NCBI RefSeq assembly: GCF_000368265.1
Contig: NZ_KB851219.1
Location: 998,984 to 1,062,983, forward strand
Length of the DNA stretch: 64,000 bases
DNA from: Acinetobacter brisouisimilis
Lineage (GTDB): Bacteria; Pseudomonadota; Gammaproteobacteria; Pseudomonadales; Moraxellaceae
Direction: 5' to 3'
In this document: one piece after another, positions 47,786 through 59,478 of the stretch
Numbering within the stretch: position 1 is the first letter of the stretch
Layout of the letters: each line of letters starts with the position of its first letter
Translations under genes and position numbers: made by a program
The notes under the pieces: model-generated
Database searches by the model: none
Told to the model about the DNA's origin: nothing
The model's input: only the letters and a program-made list of their open reading frames with translations

Positions 47786-48958
47786 ATGTCTCAACCTTTA
47801 ACCATCTTAGGCGGTATTACCGCAGAACAATTTCTCAATGAATACTGGCAGAAAAAACCACTGCTGGTACGTCGTGCATTGCCTGAAATTACTAACATTT
47901 TAGAACCAGATGATGTTTTGGAACTGGCACTCGAAGAGAATGTCAGCGCACGTTTGATTAAACAAAAAGATCGTGATCCAAACCAGTGGTCGGTGAAATC
48001 CTCGCCTTTAGCCAAAAGCGATTTCCAGAAAATGCCAAAATTATGGACCCTGCTGGTTCAGGCTGTTGACCATTATTCAATGGATTTAGCGGGACTTTGG
48101 CAACAATTCAACTTTATTCCACAGTGGCGTCGCGATGACATTATGGTGTCTTATGCACCTAAAGGCGGTTCAGTCGGCAAACACTTCGACTTTTATGATG
48201 TGTTCCTGGTACAAGGTTATGGTCATCGCCGTTGGCAGCTTGGACAAATGTGCGATGCAAATACGGCTTTTGTACCTAATCAGCCGCTGAAACTGTTGCC
48301 AGATATGGACATCAATTTTGATGAAGTGCTTGCACCAGGTGACTTGTTATATGTACCACCAGGTTTGTCTCACTATGGTGTCGCAGAAGATGATTGCTTA
48401 ACATTCTCATTTGGTTTCCGTATGCCAAATGTCGCGAATATGATGGATCGCGTCAGTGACCAGTTTGCCGACAATGCACTACTCAAAAGCCCATTGGCAG
48501 ATATTCAGCGCACACTCCCTCACCGAGTCGGTCAAATTGATGCAGAAGAACTCAACTACCTTAAGCAACAAGTTCTCTCCCAATTACAAGATTCGCCTCT
48601 GCTCGATGCAGCAATTATGTCGCTGATGAGCGAACCTAAATACCCAGACAATGTGCCTGAACCTGACGAAATTGAAGTGGCTGATTTAGAAGCTGTGCTT
48701 GATCAAGGCTATTTGCTACAACTCGAACCTGCTTCACGCTTACTCTACAAACAACAGGACGATGAAACGCTGTTTTGGGGCAATGGTGAAGCATTGTGTA
48801 TTTCACCTGAATTTGCTGAAACTCTGGCAGCAATTGCCGATGGTCAATGTTTTGAACTGAATCAACAATTTGCTTCAGAAGAAATTTTGGTGGATTTAAC
48901 ACAATTGCTGAATGATTCAATTTTGATGCTACTACCACCTGACGAAGACGCTGAATAA
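47786..48958 (+). CDS. roxA: JmjC-type ribosomal protein arginine hydroxylase (YcfD/RoxA)
   Basis: A 390-residue 2-oxoglutarate oxygenase. The iron-binding facial triad is visible as His133 and Asp135 in GKHFDFYDVF and His196 in PPGLSHYGV. The C-terminal winged-helix dimer part follows. Homologues hydroxylate an arginine of ribosomal protein L16. It is 18 bases after maf and probably co-transcribed. Confidence 0.9.
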   Translation: MSQPLTILGGITAEQFLNEYWQKKPLLVRRALPEITNILEPDDVLELALEENVSARLIKQKDRDPNQWSVKSSPLAKSDFQKMPKLWTLLVQAVDHYSMDLAGLWQQFNFIPQWRRDDIMVSYAPKGGSVGKHFDFYDVFLVQGYGHRRWQLGQMCDANTAFVPNQPLKLLPDMDINFDEVLAPGDLLYVPPGLSHYGVAEDDCLTFSFGFRMPNVANMMDRVSDQFADNALLKSPLADIQRTLPHRVGQIDAEELNYLKQQVLSQLQDSPLLDAAIMSLMSEPKYPDNVPEPDEIEVADLEAVLDQGYLLQLEPASRLLYKQQDDETLFWGNGEALCISPEFAETLAAIADGQCFELNQQFASEEILVDLTQLLNDSILMLLPPDEDAE

Positions 48959-49002
48959 GTCAGGCGTGTGACCTAAATTTACTTTAGGTCACACTAAATC
49001 AA

Positions 49003-49632
49003 TCAGCGATTGAGTATGCGATAGATCGGTAATAATGCCATCATCAAAACTACAAAAAATCCTGCGTAGCGTACCCATGAATATTGTGAACCTTTGCCCT
49101 GCCAGACTTGTAGCTGTATAGAGTCCACTACTAGATTTTCACGTTCTGTGAGTTCCGCCAGCGCTGTATAGTGTACATTGAAATTTTCTTTAGCAATCGA
49201 AAATGGATCTGAACTGATCACCAGCAATACTGGCTCATTGACTTTATAACGATGATCATCTTCATCACCAAAAACTTGAGGATGGTATTGAGCACTTTCA
49301 CTGGGGCGAATTCCACCAAACCAACGCATATTCACTTTGCCTTGTTGCAATGCATGTCCTTTCACTACAATAACAAAACGATAAGGATTTTCTTGACTGA
49401 TTGGAAAGTCAATTGCAATATTCGGGCGTTTAAATGCGTCCTGTATTCGAGGCATTTCACTACGATTAATCGCTGCAATCTGTTCAGATGTCAACTGAAT
49501 AGAATTCACTAAAGTCTGACCATATTCTCCAGCATGTGGCTCATGATCGACTCGAACACATCCCGAAAGTAATACAGAAAAAATCATACATAACCATAAG
49601 CGAATTGGTATTTTTATAATATTGAGATTCAT
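49003..49632 (-). CDS. Membrane-anchored lipoprotein, function unknown
   Basis: A 209-residue protein with a signal and lipobox (LWLCMIFSVLLSGC, Cys near 25), a periplasmic domain of about 150 residues and a C-terminal membrane helix (YAGFFVVLMMALLPIYRILN). It follows the next gene by 29 bases in an apparent two-gene unit. I do not recognise the family. Confidence 0.7.
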   Translation of the reverse strand: MNLNIIKIPIRLWLCMIFSVLLSGCVRVDHEPHAGEYGQTLVNSIQLTSEQIAAINRSEMPRIQDAFKRPNIAIDFPISQENPYRFVIVVKGHALQQGKVNMRWFGGIRPSESAQYHPQVFGDEDDHRYKVNEPVLLVISSDPFSIAKENFNVHYTALAELTERENLVVDSIQLQVWQGKGSQYSWVRYAGFFVVLMMALLPIYRILNR

Positions 49633-49661
49633 ATTGTTACTCTTAATTTTTCATCGTTCAA

Positions 49662-50381
49662 TCAAAATACAGCCACACTAATATGCCTACCTAACAACCA
49701 ACGTAATACTTTGCCACGTTCTTGTTCGGGTAGAGACAAGCTATATTCAAAGGCTCGAATCACCACATCACATTGCTTGCGTTTATCTGTAGCCACTTCA
49801 CCCTGATTAATCATGTCTGCGTCTGCACCATATTCTTGACGCAAATGCTGAGCAATACCCAGCCATGCCGCTGGAGCTTGCATACGCTCAACCACAGACC
49901 GTGACCCTGAATGAGTCAATATATAAGTCAAAGCATCAGCAGACTGCTTTTGGGTTGATTCTGCAAGAAATTCATGCAATTGCTGTGGTGTATTTTTGCT
50001 ATACAAAGGAAATGATATCGCAAAGCAACGATCTGCTTGTCGAGCATCATATAACTGCTGTATATAGGCTTGTGCCCAAAGATATTGACCCTGATCATCT
50101 GCCTGTTGCTCAATCACACGACGTAACGACCACCATAATGAACTCGCCACCGCCGTATCGACTTCATTTGGCTGTGCCGAATTAGCAATTTGCAAGGCTT
50201 CGTCATAATACTTGGCATCATGCTGCTTCAATGGTTGTAACAGCACCAACTGACCGAGCTTTTGTTCACGTTGTGCAATCGGGTTATTTTGAGGTATTTG
50301 ACCTGAGTTTGATTGTGAAAAGCGATTTACTCCATAAAAAATCGCAAAAATCACACCGACAATTAAAAATAAATTTCGCAT
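49662..50381 (-). CDS. Conserved envelope protein, function unknown
   Basis: A 239-residue protein with one N-terminal hydrophobic segment (LFLIVGVIFAIFYGVNRFS) and a mainly helical periplasmic part. No known motif is recognised. It is encoded directly upstream of the lipoprotein gene on the same strand, so the two may act together. Confidence 0.65.
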   Translation of the reverse strand: MRNLFLIVGVIFAIFYGVNRFSQSNSGQIPQNNPIAQREQKLGQLVLLQPLKQHDAKYYDEALQIANSAQPNEVDTAVASSLWWSLRRVIEQQADDQGQYLWAQAYIQQLYDARQADRCFAISFPLYSKNTPQQLHEFLAESTQKQSADALTYILTHSGSRSVVERMQAPAAWLGIAQHLRQEYGADADMINQGEVATDKRKQCDVVIRAFEYSLSLPEQERGKVLRWLLGRHISVAVF

Positions 50382-50839
50382 AAATCAATGAATATATAAT
50401 AGTGTTATTTTTGGTTACAAAACATTAACATAAATAAAAATATAAAAATACAAGATATAAAGTATTAATTTCAAGTGGTTTAGAAATTTCCTCATCAATA
50501 ATCAGTTAGAGTTTATCCCCTGCGCTTATTGGCAAGTTAACTGATATTTTCACTGATTTAAAACAGCAATCGCAAACACAGTTCAAACCATTCGACAGTG
50601 TTGCCTCAACAGCTTTTTCTGTCGCCATTTAACTTGATTGCTATATTTATTTGCTTTTATCTTATTAAGTTGTTTCCAACACTATATCCCTCCAAATTGA
50701 CAGAATCTTTTAAACATTCCTGTTCTTTATAATCGATAATTCATGAATGCCTTATCGGCTAACTTGGCATTTACCATTTACTGCAAAATCGCCATTCGAT
50801 TTTAAGAAGCTATCTAATGATAGAACATGTTGGTTTCTT
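50382..50839. other. Intergenic region, no recognised gene
   Basis: About 460 bases. The part next to 50381 should hold the promoter of the envelope-protein pair. The rest has stops in all frames, and no RNA gene is recognised. Confidence 0.5.
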
Positions 50840-50842
50840 CAT

Positions 50843-50882
50843 GAAAAATGCCGAGTCCTTTTTAGAACTCAGCATTTTACAA
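50843..50882 (-). terminator. Hairpin downstream of the lipase gene
   Basis: AAAATGCCGAGTCC pairs, with G-U type mismatches, with GAACTCAGCATTTT around a T-rich loop. It lies about 20 bases after the lipase stop in minus-strand reading. Confidence 0.7.
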
Positions 50883-50901
50883 AAATATTAGTCACTTTTG
50901 A

Positions 50902-51933
50902 TTATTCAAAATAAAGTTGACTATGACTGGCATGTAAAAATGCAGGAATTAATCCTGTGAGCGCAGCACGAATATCAGCACGCTCATTGATTAACTGATG
51001 CGAACCTTCTTCAAGCATCAATAAAGTCTGTAGGCGGAATTTTTTACGAACAAATTCAATATTGTATTTCCAGTCTACTGTCTGATCAAGTGCACCTTGT
51101 GCCAGCCATACAGGAATACGGCAGGCTGGGCGATCTTCCATTTCCTGCATCCATTTCGACATCGCTAAAATCCAGTCCATACCCATGATGCGTGGTTGCA
51201 ATGGATCAGTTAAACGGATAAAGCGCAAGAATTCAGGGTTATGGTTATTGCGGCGAAAATGACGCGGCACTTGACGGCGCACGCGGCGAATAATCCCTAA
51301 CCCAACAGGGTTATGCCACCATGCCGTTTTAGCAGGTCGAACCAATGGCGACAGCAACAGGACTCGATCAACAAACGGGTTTTTGCGCTGCTCAGCATAT
51401 ACCAGTAAGTGATGCATAAAAATTGCACCGCCCGTGCTTTGCCCAATACCCAACCATGGTTTCGGAAGTTGATCAGCATTTTTTACATAATGATAAACAG
51501 CGCTGAGTACATCCTGATAATGATCAAAGTTTTGAATACTGGCAGGTGAACCACTACTTAAGCCATGACCAGGTAAGTCAAACACCAGAACACTAAAGCC
51601 CTGCGATAAAATTTCCTGAATAATTGGCTGATAAATTCCACTATGTTCCAAATAACCATGTAGCAAAAATACCGTACCGCGTACAGGTGTTATTTTGGGT
51701 TCAAAAACCTGAGTATGTAATTTAAACAAAGGCATTTCAATATACCCTTGCCAGTGATTACATTGTAATTGATCTAAACCATACAGTTTCTGATAAGCCA
51801 ACAAATCATCCGAAGGCTCATAAGGACGATTTAAATTGAGTACAGGCAATAAGCTAGATGTAACTTCCCGACTCGGTACAGGCAGTTTGAGCTGTTTTAA
51901 AATTGATGGCGTTAAGAATGGAATATCAGCCAT
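50902..51933 (-). CDS. Alpha/beta hydrolase, lysophospholipase / monoacylglycerol lipase type
   Basis: A 343-residue serine hydrolase. The oxyanion part VFLLHGYLEHSGIYQ and FDLPGHGLSSG, the nucleophile elbow GIGQSTGG (Ser near 171), the acid in AQGALDQTVDW and the catalytic His in EEGSHQLINE follow the monoglyceride lipase pattern. No signal peptide is seen. Its ATG directly follows the stop of the ElyC-like gene, so the two are co-transcribed. Confidence 0.85.
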   Translation of the reverse strand: MADIPFLTPSILKQLKLPVPSREVTSSLLPVLNLNRPYEPSDDLLAYQKLYGLDQLQCNHWQGYIEMPLFKLHTQVFEPKITPVRGTVFLLHGYLEHSGIYQPIIQEILSQGFSVLVFDLPGHGLSSGSPASIQNFDHYQDVLSAVYHYVKNADQLPKPWLGIGQSTGGAIFMHHLLVYAEQRKNPFVDRVLLLSPLVRPAKTAWWHNPVGLGIIRRVRRQVPRHFRRNNHNPEFLRFIRLTDPLQPRIMGMDWILAMSKWMQEMEDRPACRIPVWLAQGALDQTVDWKYNIEFVRKKFRLQTLLMLEEGSHQLINERADIRAALTGLIPAFLHASHSQLYFE

Positions 51934-53067
51934 TTAAGGCACCTCCCGACAATCACTCACACCAAACATTGCATCACGAATGGTGGCAAGTAATTCATAG
52001 TTGGCGCGGCGGCTATGGTCATAGTTTTGTACCGATGGTTTCCACGTGGTCAGTGGCATCGGCATGGGTGCATTGACTGGAATCGTTGCAATCCCATTCA
52101 TGGCAAATAAACGCCGAGTTCGCGGCATATGATATTCATCGGTGACTAGCATCACTTTGGGTGCTCCGCCTTTCTTTTGTAATAATAATGAACTAAACCG
52201 AGTGTTTTCGCAGGTATTCATACTACGATTTTCTAACAATTTCGCAGAAACACCATGCTGATTAAGCCAGGTTTGCATATAAGGAGCTTCTACACCACTG
52301 AGTACAATCGGTAAATTGTTTTGTTTTTCTAATGCTAAAGTTGTTTCTAAACGCAACCGCGTATAATCATTCACCACAATATTTTTACGGTTTTTTGCTA
52401 AAGTCAGACCACCACCCAAAACAACAATTGCCGAGGGCCGCGTTGTATCTATACGGCGAGACTGGCTGTTATTTTCCTGCTGTAATTCACTATACATCTG
52501 TTGATTTACAGCTTGACTCACTTGGTTGGTATTGACAGGAAAAGTTTTTAAAAAATGAATATATTTGTCCATGAGTGCCAAATTATCAGGCATATCCAAA
52601 CTCGCTATTTCACTGGCAAGCTTTGTATTATCCGCCTCAAGCTCCTGACGTAACTCATGTTTTTTATGTTTGATGACCTGCTCAATCTGCTGGTCAGACT
52701 GCAAACTGTCTTCGTGTTCCTGATTATGTTTAATCTCTGACTGCAATAGATCATAGCGTGCCTGAATCAAATTCAGACTTGCCGCATCTTGCCGTCGTGC
52801 AGCTTCTTGCATGACTTTTAAATACGCTTGTCGAGCCACCCACAAGTCAGAACCAGGTTCTAAATCATCATGCTCACTTAAAGCCGCCATTTGCTGACTG
52901 CGCGCTGCTACAGTATTGACTTCAACAGGGGTAAACCGATTCAACAAGAAAACAATAAATTTGGAATAAAATGGGGTATATACCAACACTGTCAGACATG
53001 CCAGCAAAGCGAATAGCACAGCAGCCATTCGCACAAAGCTGATCATCCAATGTTGTTTATCAGTCAT
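51934..53067 (-). CDS. DUF218 (YdcF/ElyC-like) membrane protein
   Basis: A 377-residue protein. One N-terminal membrane helix (ALLACLTVLVYTPFYSKFIV) anchors it. A long charged helical, probably coiled-coil part covers about 60-170. The DUF218 domain starts at IVVLGGGLTLAKNR (about 214), with VTDEYHMPRTRRLFAMNG later. DUF218 proteins such as ElyC and SanA affect envelope and peptidoglycan precursor balance. Placement beside murB fits an envelope role. The large helical insert is unusual. Confidence 0.8.
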   Translation of the reverse strand: MTDKQHWMISFVRMAAVLFALLACLTVLVYTPFYSKFIVFLLNRFTPVEVNTVAARSQQMAALSEHDDLEPGSDLWVARQAYLKVMQEAARRQDAASLNLIQARYDLLQSEIKHNQEHEDSLQSDQQIEQVIKHKKHELRQELEADNTKLASEIASLDMPDNLALMDKYIHFLKTFPVNTNQVSQAVNQQMYSELQQENNSQSRRIDTTRPSAIVVLGGGLTLAKNRKNIVVNDYTRLRLETTLALEKQNNLPIVLSGVEAPYMQTWLNQHGVSAKLLENRSMNTCENTRFSSLLLQKKGGAPKVMLVTDEYHMPRTRRLFAMNGIATIPVNAPMPMPLTTWKPSVQNYDHSRRANYELLATIRDAMFGVSDCREVP

Positions 53068-53069
53068 CG

Positions 53070-54116
53070 CTACACGCTCACATGCGATTGAATTAAACCA
53101 GATTCATTAAACAATACAGGCTCTGGCTCAAGAACAATATTAAATTTTTGTTGGACTGCTGCCTGAACAGCACGATAAGTCTGTTGTACATCAGTCAAGT
53201 TAGCCGATTCATAATTGACTAAAACCAGTGCCTGACGGGCAAACATACCAACAGCCCCCAAACGCTTACCTTTCCAACCCGCCTGATCAATCAGCCAGCC
53301 TGCTGCAATTTTAACTGCACCATTTTTTTGCAGATAATGGGGCAAGTTAGGATATAACTGAGCAAGCTGCTGATATTGCGCTTGTGAAATGAGCGGATTT
53401 TTAAAGAAACTTCCGACATTTGGAAATTCTGCTGGATCGGGTAACTTGCTTTGGCGAATGGCAATGACCTGTTTTTGCAGATTTTCTGCGGTTTGTTCTT
53501 CGCCAACTGCCTGACGTAAATCACCATATGCCAGTTGTAAATCTGGTATTTTACGTAGCTTAAACGTCACACCAACAATTACATAACGGTTTGGGTGCTC
53601 TTTAAAAACACTATGGCGATAAGAAAAATGACACTGCTCGGCAGCAAGTTGCGTTAATTGTTGTAGCTGACGGTCATATACATGTACCTGCTCAATAAAT
53701 TCACCAACCTCAACGCCATATGCACCAATATTCTGTACAGGACATGCGCCAACCAATCCAGGAATCAGGGCTAGATTCTGTAAGCCAAACCAGTGATGCG
53801 TCGTGCTATACAATACAAACTCATGCCAGTTTTGCCCTGCTCCGACATGTACAGAAATATGTGAATCGGTCTCTGCCAGCACCTCGATTCCCTGAATATC
53901 CATATGAATAATCAAGGCATGCACATATTCAGGCAATAAAATATTACTGCCGCCAGACAAAATCAGCACATTTAACTGCTGTGAACTGGCATAGTTCAAA
54001 GCGTCTTGTAACGCTTGCACAGACGTCACTTTGACATAATGCGAAGCAACTGCCTGTAAATGTAATGTATTGAATGCTTGTAGTTGAAACTCTTGTTGAA
54101 TTTGAATCACTGACAC
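53070..54116 (-). CDS. murB: UDP-N-acetylenolpyruvoylglucosamine reductase
   Basis: A 348-residue FAD enzyme of the type I MurB group. FAD motifs SGGSNILL (about 56-63) and [18 protein letters not shown], the catalytic serine in NVGSFFKNP (about 229) and the late FNESGLI are present. It makes UDP-MurNAc, the first committed precursor of peptidoglycan, with NADPH. It starts 6 bases after the phosphatase gene and ends 2 bases before the DUF218 gene. Confidence 0.96.
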   Translation of the reverse strand: MSVIQIQQEFQLQAFNTLHLQAVASHYVKVTSVQALQDALNYASSQQLNVLILSGGSNILLPEYVHALIIHMDIQGIEVLAETDSHISVHVGAGQNWHEFVLYSTTHHWFGLQNLALIPGLVGACPVQNIGAYGVEVGEFIEQVHVYDRQLQQLTQLAAEQCHFSYRHSVFKEHPNRYVIVGVTFKLRKIPDLQLAYGDLRQAVGEEQTAENLQKQVIAIRQSKLPDPAEFPNVGSFFKNPLISQAQYQQLAQLYPNLPHYLQKNGAVKIAAGWLIDQAGWKGKRLGAVGMFARQALVLVNYESANLTDVQQTYRAVQAAVQQKFNIVLEPEPVLFNESGLIQSHVSV

Positions 54117-54122
54117 AGAACC

Positions 54123-54626
54123 TTATTGTTTTTGTGAAGATTTAAATACATTTACCCATGCCTGACTAGCAATTTCACACTGATCGAGCACACGTTCAAA
54201 CCCTTCTGCACCACCATAATATGGATCGGCAATCGCTTGGCGCTGTAGCTCGGCTGCATGTTCAGTCATCATATAAACCTGAGCACGAAGCTGAACAAAT
54301 TGCTGTTGGGCTTGGTATTCAATTTTCTGAATATTTTTTAGATTTTGTTCATCCATCGCCAGAATTAAATCAAAATCCAGAAAATCGTTGAGAGATAACT
54401 GCCGCGCACGTAACACTGACAAATCGTAACCGCGCTGACGTGCATATTGCTGACTACGTGAATCAGGCGCTTCACCAATATGGTAGGCTGCTGTTCCAGC
54501 AGAATCGACATGTACATTCAATTGATGCTGTTGGCAAAAATGTCGCAATACAGCTTCGGCAGTGGGAGAACGACAAATATTTCCCAAGCACACACACAAA
54601 ACCTTATAAGGCTGTTGCGAAGACAT
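54123..54626 (-). CDS. Low-molecular-weight protein tyrosine phosphatase
   Basis: About 167 residues from the Met at 54626 (MSSQQPYKVLCVCLGNICRS). An ATG at 54677 would add 17 residues with no family match. The phosphate loop C-x5-R-S is Cys13 to Arg19. The general acid is in AIADPYYGG. Such enzymes dephosphorylate tyrosine kinases of capsule assembly or act on small phosphates. No capsule kinase is adjacent here. It appears to head the murB unit. Confidence 0.9.
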   Translation of the reverse strand: MSSQQPYKVLCVCLGNICRSPTAEAVLRHFCQQHQLNVHVDSAGTAAYHIGEAPDSRSQQYARQRGYDLSVLRARQLSLNDFLDFDLILAMDEQNLKNIQKIEYQAQQQFVQLRAQVYMMTEHAAELQRQAIADPYYGGAEGFERVLDQCEIASQAWVNVFKSSQKQ

Positions 54627-54742
54627 GTCTGACCTCAATAATGGCTTAAATATCAATTGTATTCTTTTCATTTCCACGATGAAATACAGCTTGATAGACT
54701 TTATTTAAACAAATGCTATTTCTTGTAAAAAAACCAACAAGA

Positions 54743-56734
<1,992 letters not shown>

Positions 56735-56922
56735 GTATGCTCCTTTCCACCTCGCTAAGCATACTGTTTTTTTAATCAATAGTGAATGCAACTGTATTTA
56801 TTCGTTTAAATAGCAACTCATTCTGCTCAAGATTTAAATCAAGCGCATTAAAATGCTTAGACTATTTAAAAATCAGGGTATTCCTTTACCCGCATTCAAT
56901 TCCCATAGAAAAATTTAAATCG

Positions 56923-57780
56923 TTATAAACTGCTAATTTGTCCAACTACATGTGGTTTATGTGATTTGGCGCTACGAATAAGAAACTGACTCACTGTCTT
57001 GCTTTGTTGATGTGTCAATAACTCAACATCCGAAGGTAAAAAGACAGGCAACTTAAAACTGACATCTGCCTGATATTTTTCAGGTAAACTCAGTGCAGCC
57101 AGTGCCTTGGCTTTGGTCCACATGCCATGTGCAATCGCCTGTTTAAAACCAAAGGCTTTTGCTGTCAGTGCATGCAAATGAATCGGATTTGCATCGCCTG
57201 AAACCAGCGCATAACGGCGCCCTGTATTTTCATGGATTGACCAGTGATCTTGTAACACCCATTCCAGATTGGCTTTTTCAGCAGCTTTTTCAATCACTGT
57301 CTGAGTGTTTTTTTGTCGTGCCAGATAAGTACTGACACCTTGCATCACCAGTTCATTCCCCATATACACTTCGGTAATAAACTCAAACTGCTGACCTTTA
57401 TGATGCGGTTTCAATTCACCAAAACGACAAACTAGTCGATACTGAAAATTTGCTGCCAACGGTTTGTGCTGCGTCACCTGATTATGGATATGCACCAGAC
57501 CTAAAACTGCAAATGGAAAAGCTTCCTGCGTCATCATCTGCATTTGCAGGCTCTGCGACAGCACCGCAAAATAGATCGCAGGCACATAGCCATTATTGGC
57601 AAAACCGCAAATCTGGTTATAAGCACGTAAATGTTTGGCATCGACATGGAACGCATCGACCACATATTCCACTTCAGGCAAACGCTGCTCTAGTTTTTTA
57701 TTTTTTAAGATCAACCCCTGAATCACTTTTGGATACGCAAAATAGGGTTTCGGAAATTGGCTAAAATGGCGTGTTCTCAT
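56923..57780 (-). CDS. MaoC-like hot-dog dehydratase
   Basis: About 285 residues from the Met at 57780 (MRTRHFSQFPKPYFAYPKVI). The longer frame to 57921 overlaps the FabG gene's end and is unlikely. The C-terminal hydratase-2 motif is visible: SGDANPIHLHALTAKAFGF then KQAIAHGMWTKAKALA (Asp and His catalytic). It probably acts on enoyl- or hydroxyacyl-thioesters. It lies 62 bases downstream of the FabG-like gene and near a divergent thiolase, forming a fatty-acyl set like the FabG4/HtdX/FadA group of actinobacteria. Confidence 0.85.
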   Translation of the reverse strand: MRTRHFSQFPKPYFAYPKVIQGLILKNKKLEQRLPEVEYVVDAFHVDAKHLRAYNQICGFANNGYVPAIYFAVLSQSLQMQMMTQEAFPFAVLGLVHIHNQVTQHKPLAANFQYRLVCRFGELKPHHKGQQFEFITEVYMGNELVMQGVSTYLARQKNTQTVIEKAAEKANLEWVLQDHWSIHENTGRRYALVSGDANPIHLHALTAKAFGFKQAIAHGMWTKAKALAALSLPEKYQADVSFKLPVFLPSDVELLTHQQSKTVSQFLIRSAKSHKPHVVGQISSL

Positions 57781-57842
57781 GATGCACCTGTTTTGATTAT
57801 AAAAATGGGGGATGATTTTGATCCCCCAAAGTTCGCATGATT

Positions 57843-59234
57843 TTAAGCGCCAAGCAAGCTTTGTCCGCATACCCGCACGATATTGGCATTGACTCCAGAC
57901 GATGCTGCTGTGGCAAACCATGCAATAGTTTCAGCAACATCTACAGGTAAACCGCCCTGACTCATGGCATTCATACGGCGACCTGCTTCACGAATTGCAA
58001 ATGGAATCGCGGCGGTCATTTGCGTTTCAATAAATCCTGGCGCGACTGCATTGATAGTCATACCATTTTTTAAATGTGGTGCTGTATATTTGACCAAACC
58101 AATCACACCCGCCTTGGAGGTCGCATAATTGGTTTGCCCCAAATTACCTGCAATACCGCTAATGGATGACACGCAAACAATTCGACCATGCGCATTAAAG
58201 GCATCATGCTCAAGCAGATAATGGTTAATCTGTTCAGCCGCAGACAGGTTAATGTTAATTACCATATCCCAAAGCTGTTCTTTCATATTGGCAAGAGTTT
58301 TGTCGCGTGTGACCCCAGCATTGTGCACCAGAACATCCAAACCACCATGTTGCTGACAGGCCTCTGCAATTTTTTCACCTGCATCAGCAGCGGTAATATC
58401 CAGTGCCAGTGTCGAGCCACCAATACTTTGCGCGACCCGATCTAGGTCTGCCTGTTGCTGTTCGACATCCAGACAAATCACATGCGCGCCATCACGTGCC
58501 AGAACATGTGCAATCGCTTCGCCAATTCCACGACTAGCACCTGTCACCAATGCGGTTTTCCCTGCTAACGGCTTGGTCCAGTCCACGGCGACCACATCTG
58601 CTTTTTGTACCTGTACCACCTGCCCTGACACATAAGCCGAACGCGGTGACAAGAAAAAACGTAAGGTCGATGCCAAGTTATCAGTCGCGTCTGGGTCAGC
58701 ATAAACTAGTTGTGCCGTAATGCCTTTTCGTAATTCTTTGCCTAAAGACTTTACAAAACCAACCAGTGCACGCTGGGCAATCGCTTGTGCCACACTGTCT
58801 GCCTTATCAGGGTTTAAGCCTAAAATAATCACTCGACCCGAGAGCTGGATTTGCCGCATCAGTGGATGGAAAAATGCATAGACAGCTTTGAGTTGCTCAG
58901 TGCTACGAATCCCTGATGCATCAAAAACCAGTGCTTTGAATTTTTGTGTGTTATCTTCTGCTGAAAAAATACTGACGTCCAGATCTGCCTGCTTGGCTTG
59001 GGTGATCAGCTCTGCGTCATCGGCAATATAAGTATTGGCATGGATTTGTCGTAATGTATCCAGAATGGAAGCTGTAAATACTGCCTGCGGCGTTGTTCCC
59101 AATAAAACCGCACCTCGCACCACTGGCGTAGCCGTCTGATAACGCTCTAGAACGACTGGTGCAGGCAAACCCAAATGCTTGATGACAAATTTACCAATTG
59201 GTGTTTTAAAGAAATGCTGGTATTGATCAGTCAT
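57843..59234 (-). CDS. fabG: High-molecular-weight 3-oxoacyl reductase (FabG4-like)
   Basis: About 463 residues from the Met at 59234 (MTDQYQHFFKTPIGKFVIKH). It is twice the size of normal FabG. The N-terminal half is a Rossmann-like domain without clear cofactor motifs. The C-terminal half is a full short-chain dehydrogenase with ALVTGASRGIGEAIAHVL (about 234-251), NAG in VLVHNAGVTRDKT, and the catalytic Ser/Tyr/Lys in YATSKAG. It reduces 3-oxoacyl thioesters with NAD(P)H. Divergent from the thiolase gene and upstream of MaoC. Confidence 0.9.
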   Translation of the reverse strand: MTDQYQHFFKTPIGKFVIKHLGLPAPVVLERYQTATPVVRGAVLLGTTPQAVFTASILDTLRQIHANTYIADDAELITQAKQADLDVSIFSAEDNTQKFKALVFDASGIRSTEQLKAVYAFFHPLMRQIQLSGRVIILGLNPDKADSVAQAIAQRALVGFVKSLGKELRKGITAQLVYADPDATDNLASTLRFFLSPRSAYVSGQVVQVQKADVVAVDWTKPLAGKTALVTGASRGIGEAIAHVLARDGAHVICLDVEQQQADLDRVAQSIGGSTLALDITAADAGEKIAEACQQHGGLDVLVHNAGVTRDKTLANMKEQLWDMVININLSAAEQINHYLLEHDAFNAHGRIVCVSSISGIAGNLGQTNYATSKAGVIGLVKYTAPHLKNGMTINAVAPGFIETQMTAAIPFAIREAGRRMNAMSQGGLPVDVAETIAWFATAASSGVNANIVRVCGQSLLGA

Positions 59235-59478
59235 AATTATGTTCTCTTCACTTCGGTGAATCATATAGATACAGCATGAAACACATTTGAATGGGTAAAT
59301 AATACTGAAATTATCATACTGAAATTGCGTATAAGATATGTTGACTTGAATCGTTGTTATTGTGTCATTTCGGTCAATTGCCCGAGTTGTATTCTATGCT
59401 ATGGTAAACCAAAATTATCTCTAATTTCACTTTATTTTCCATCCAGTATTTTTCAATTTTTTGCATAGGAACACCGTT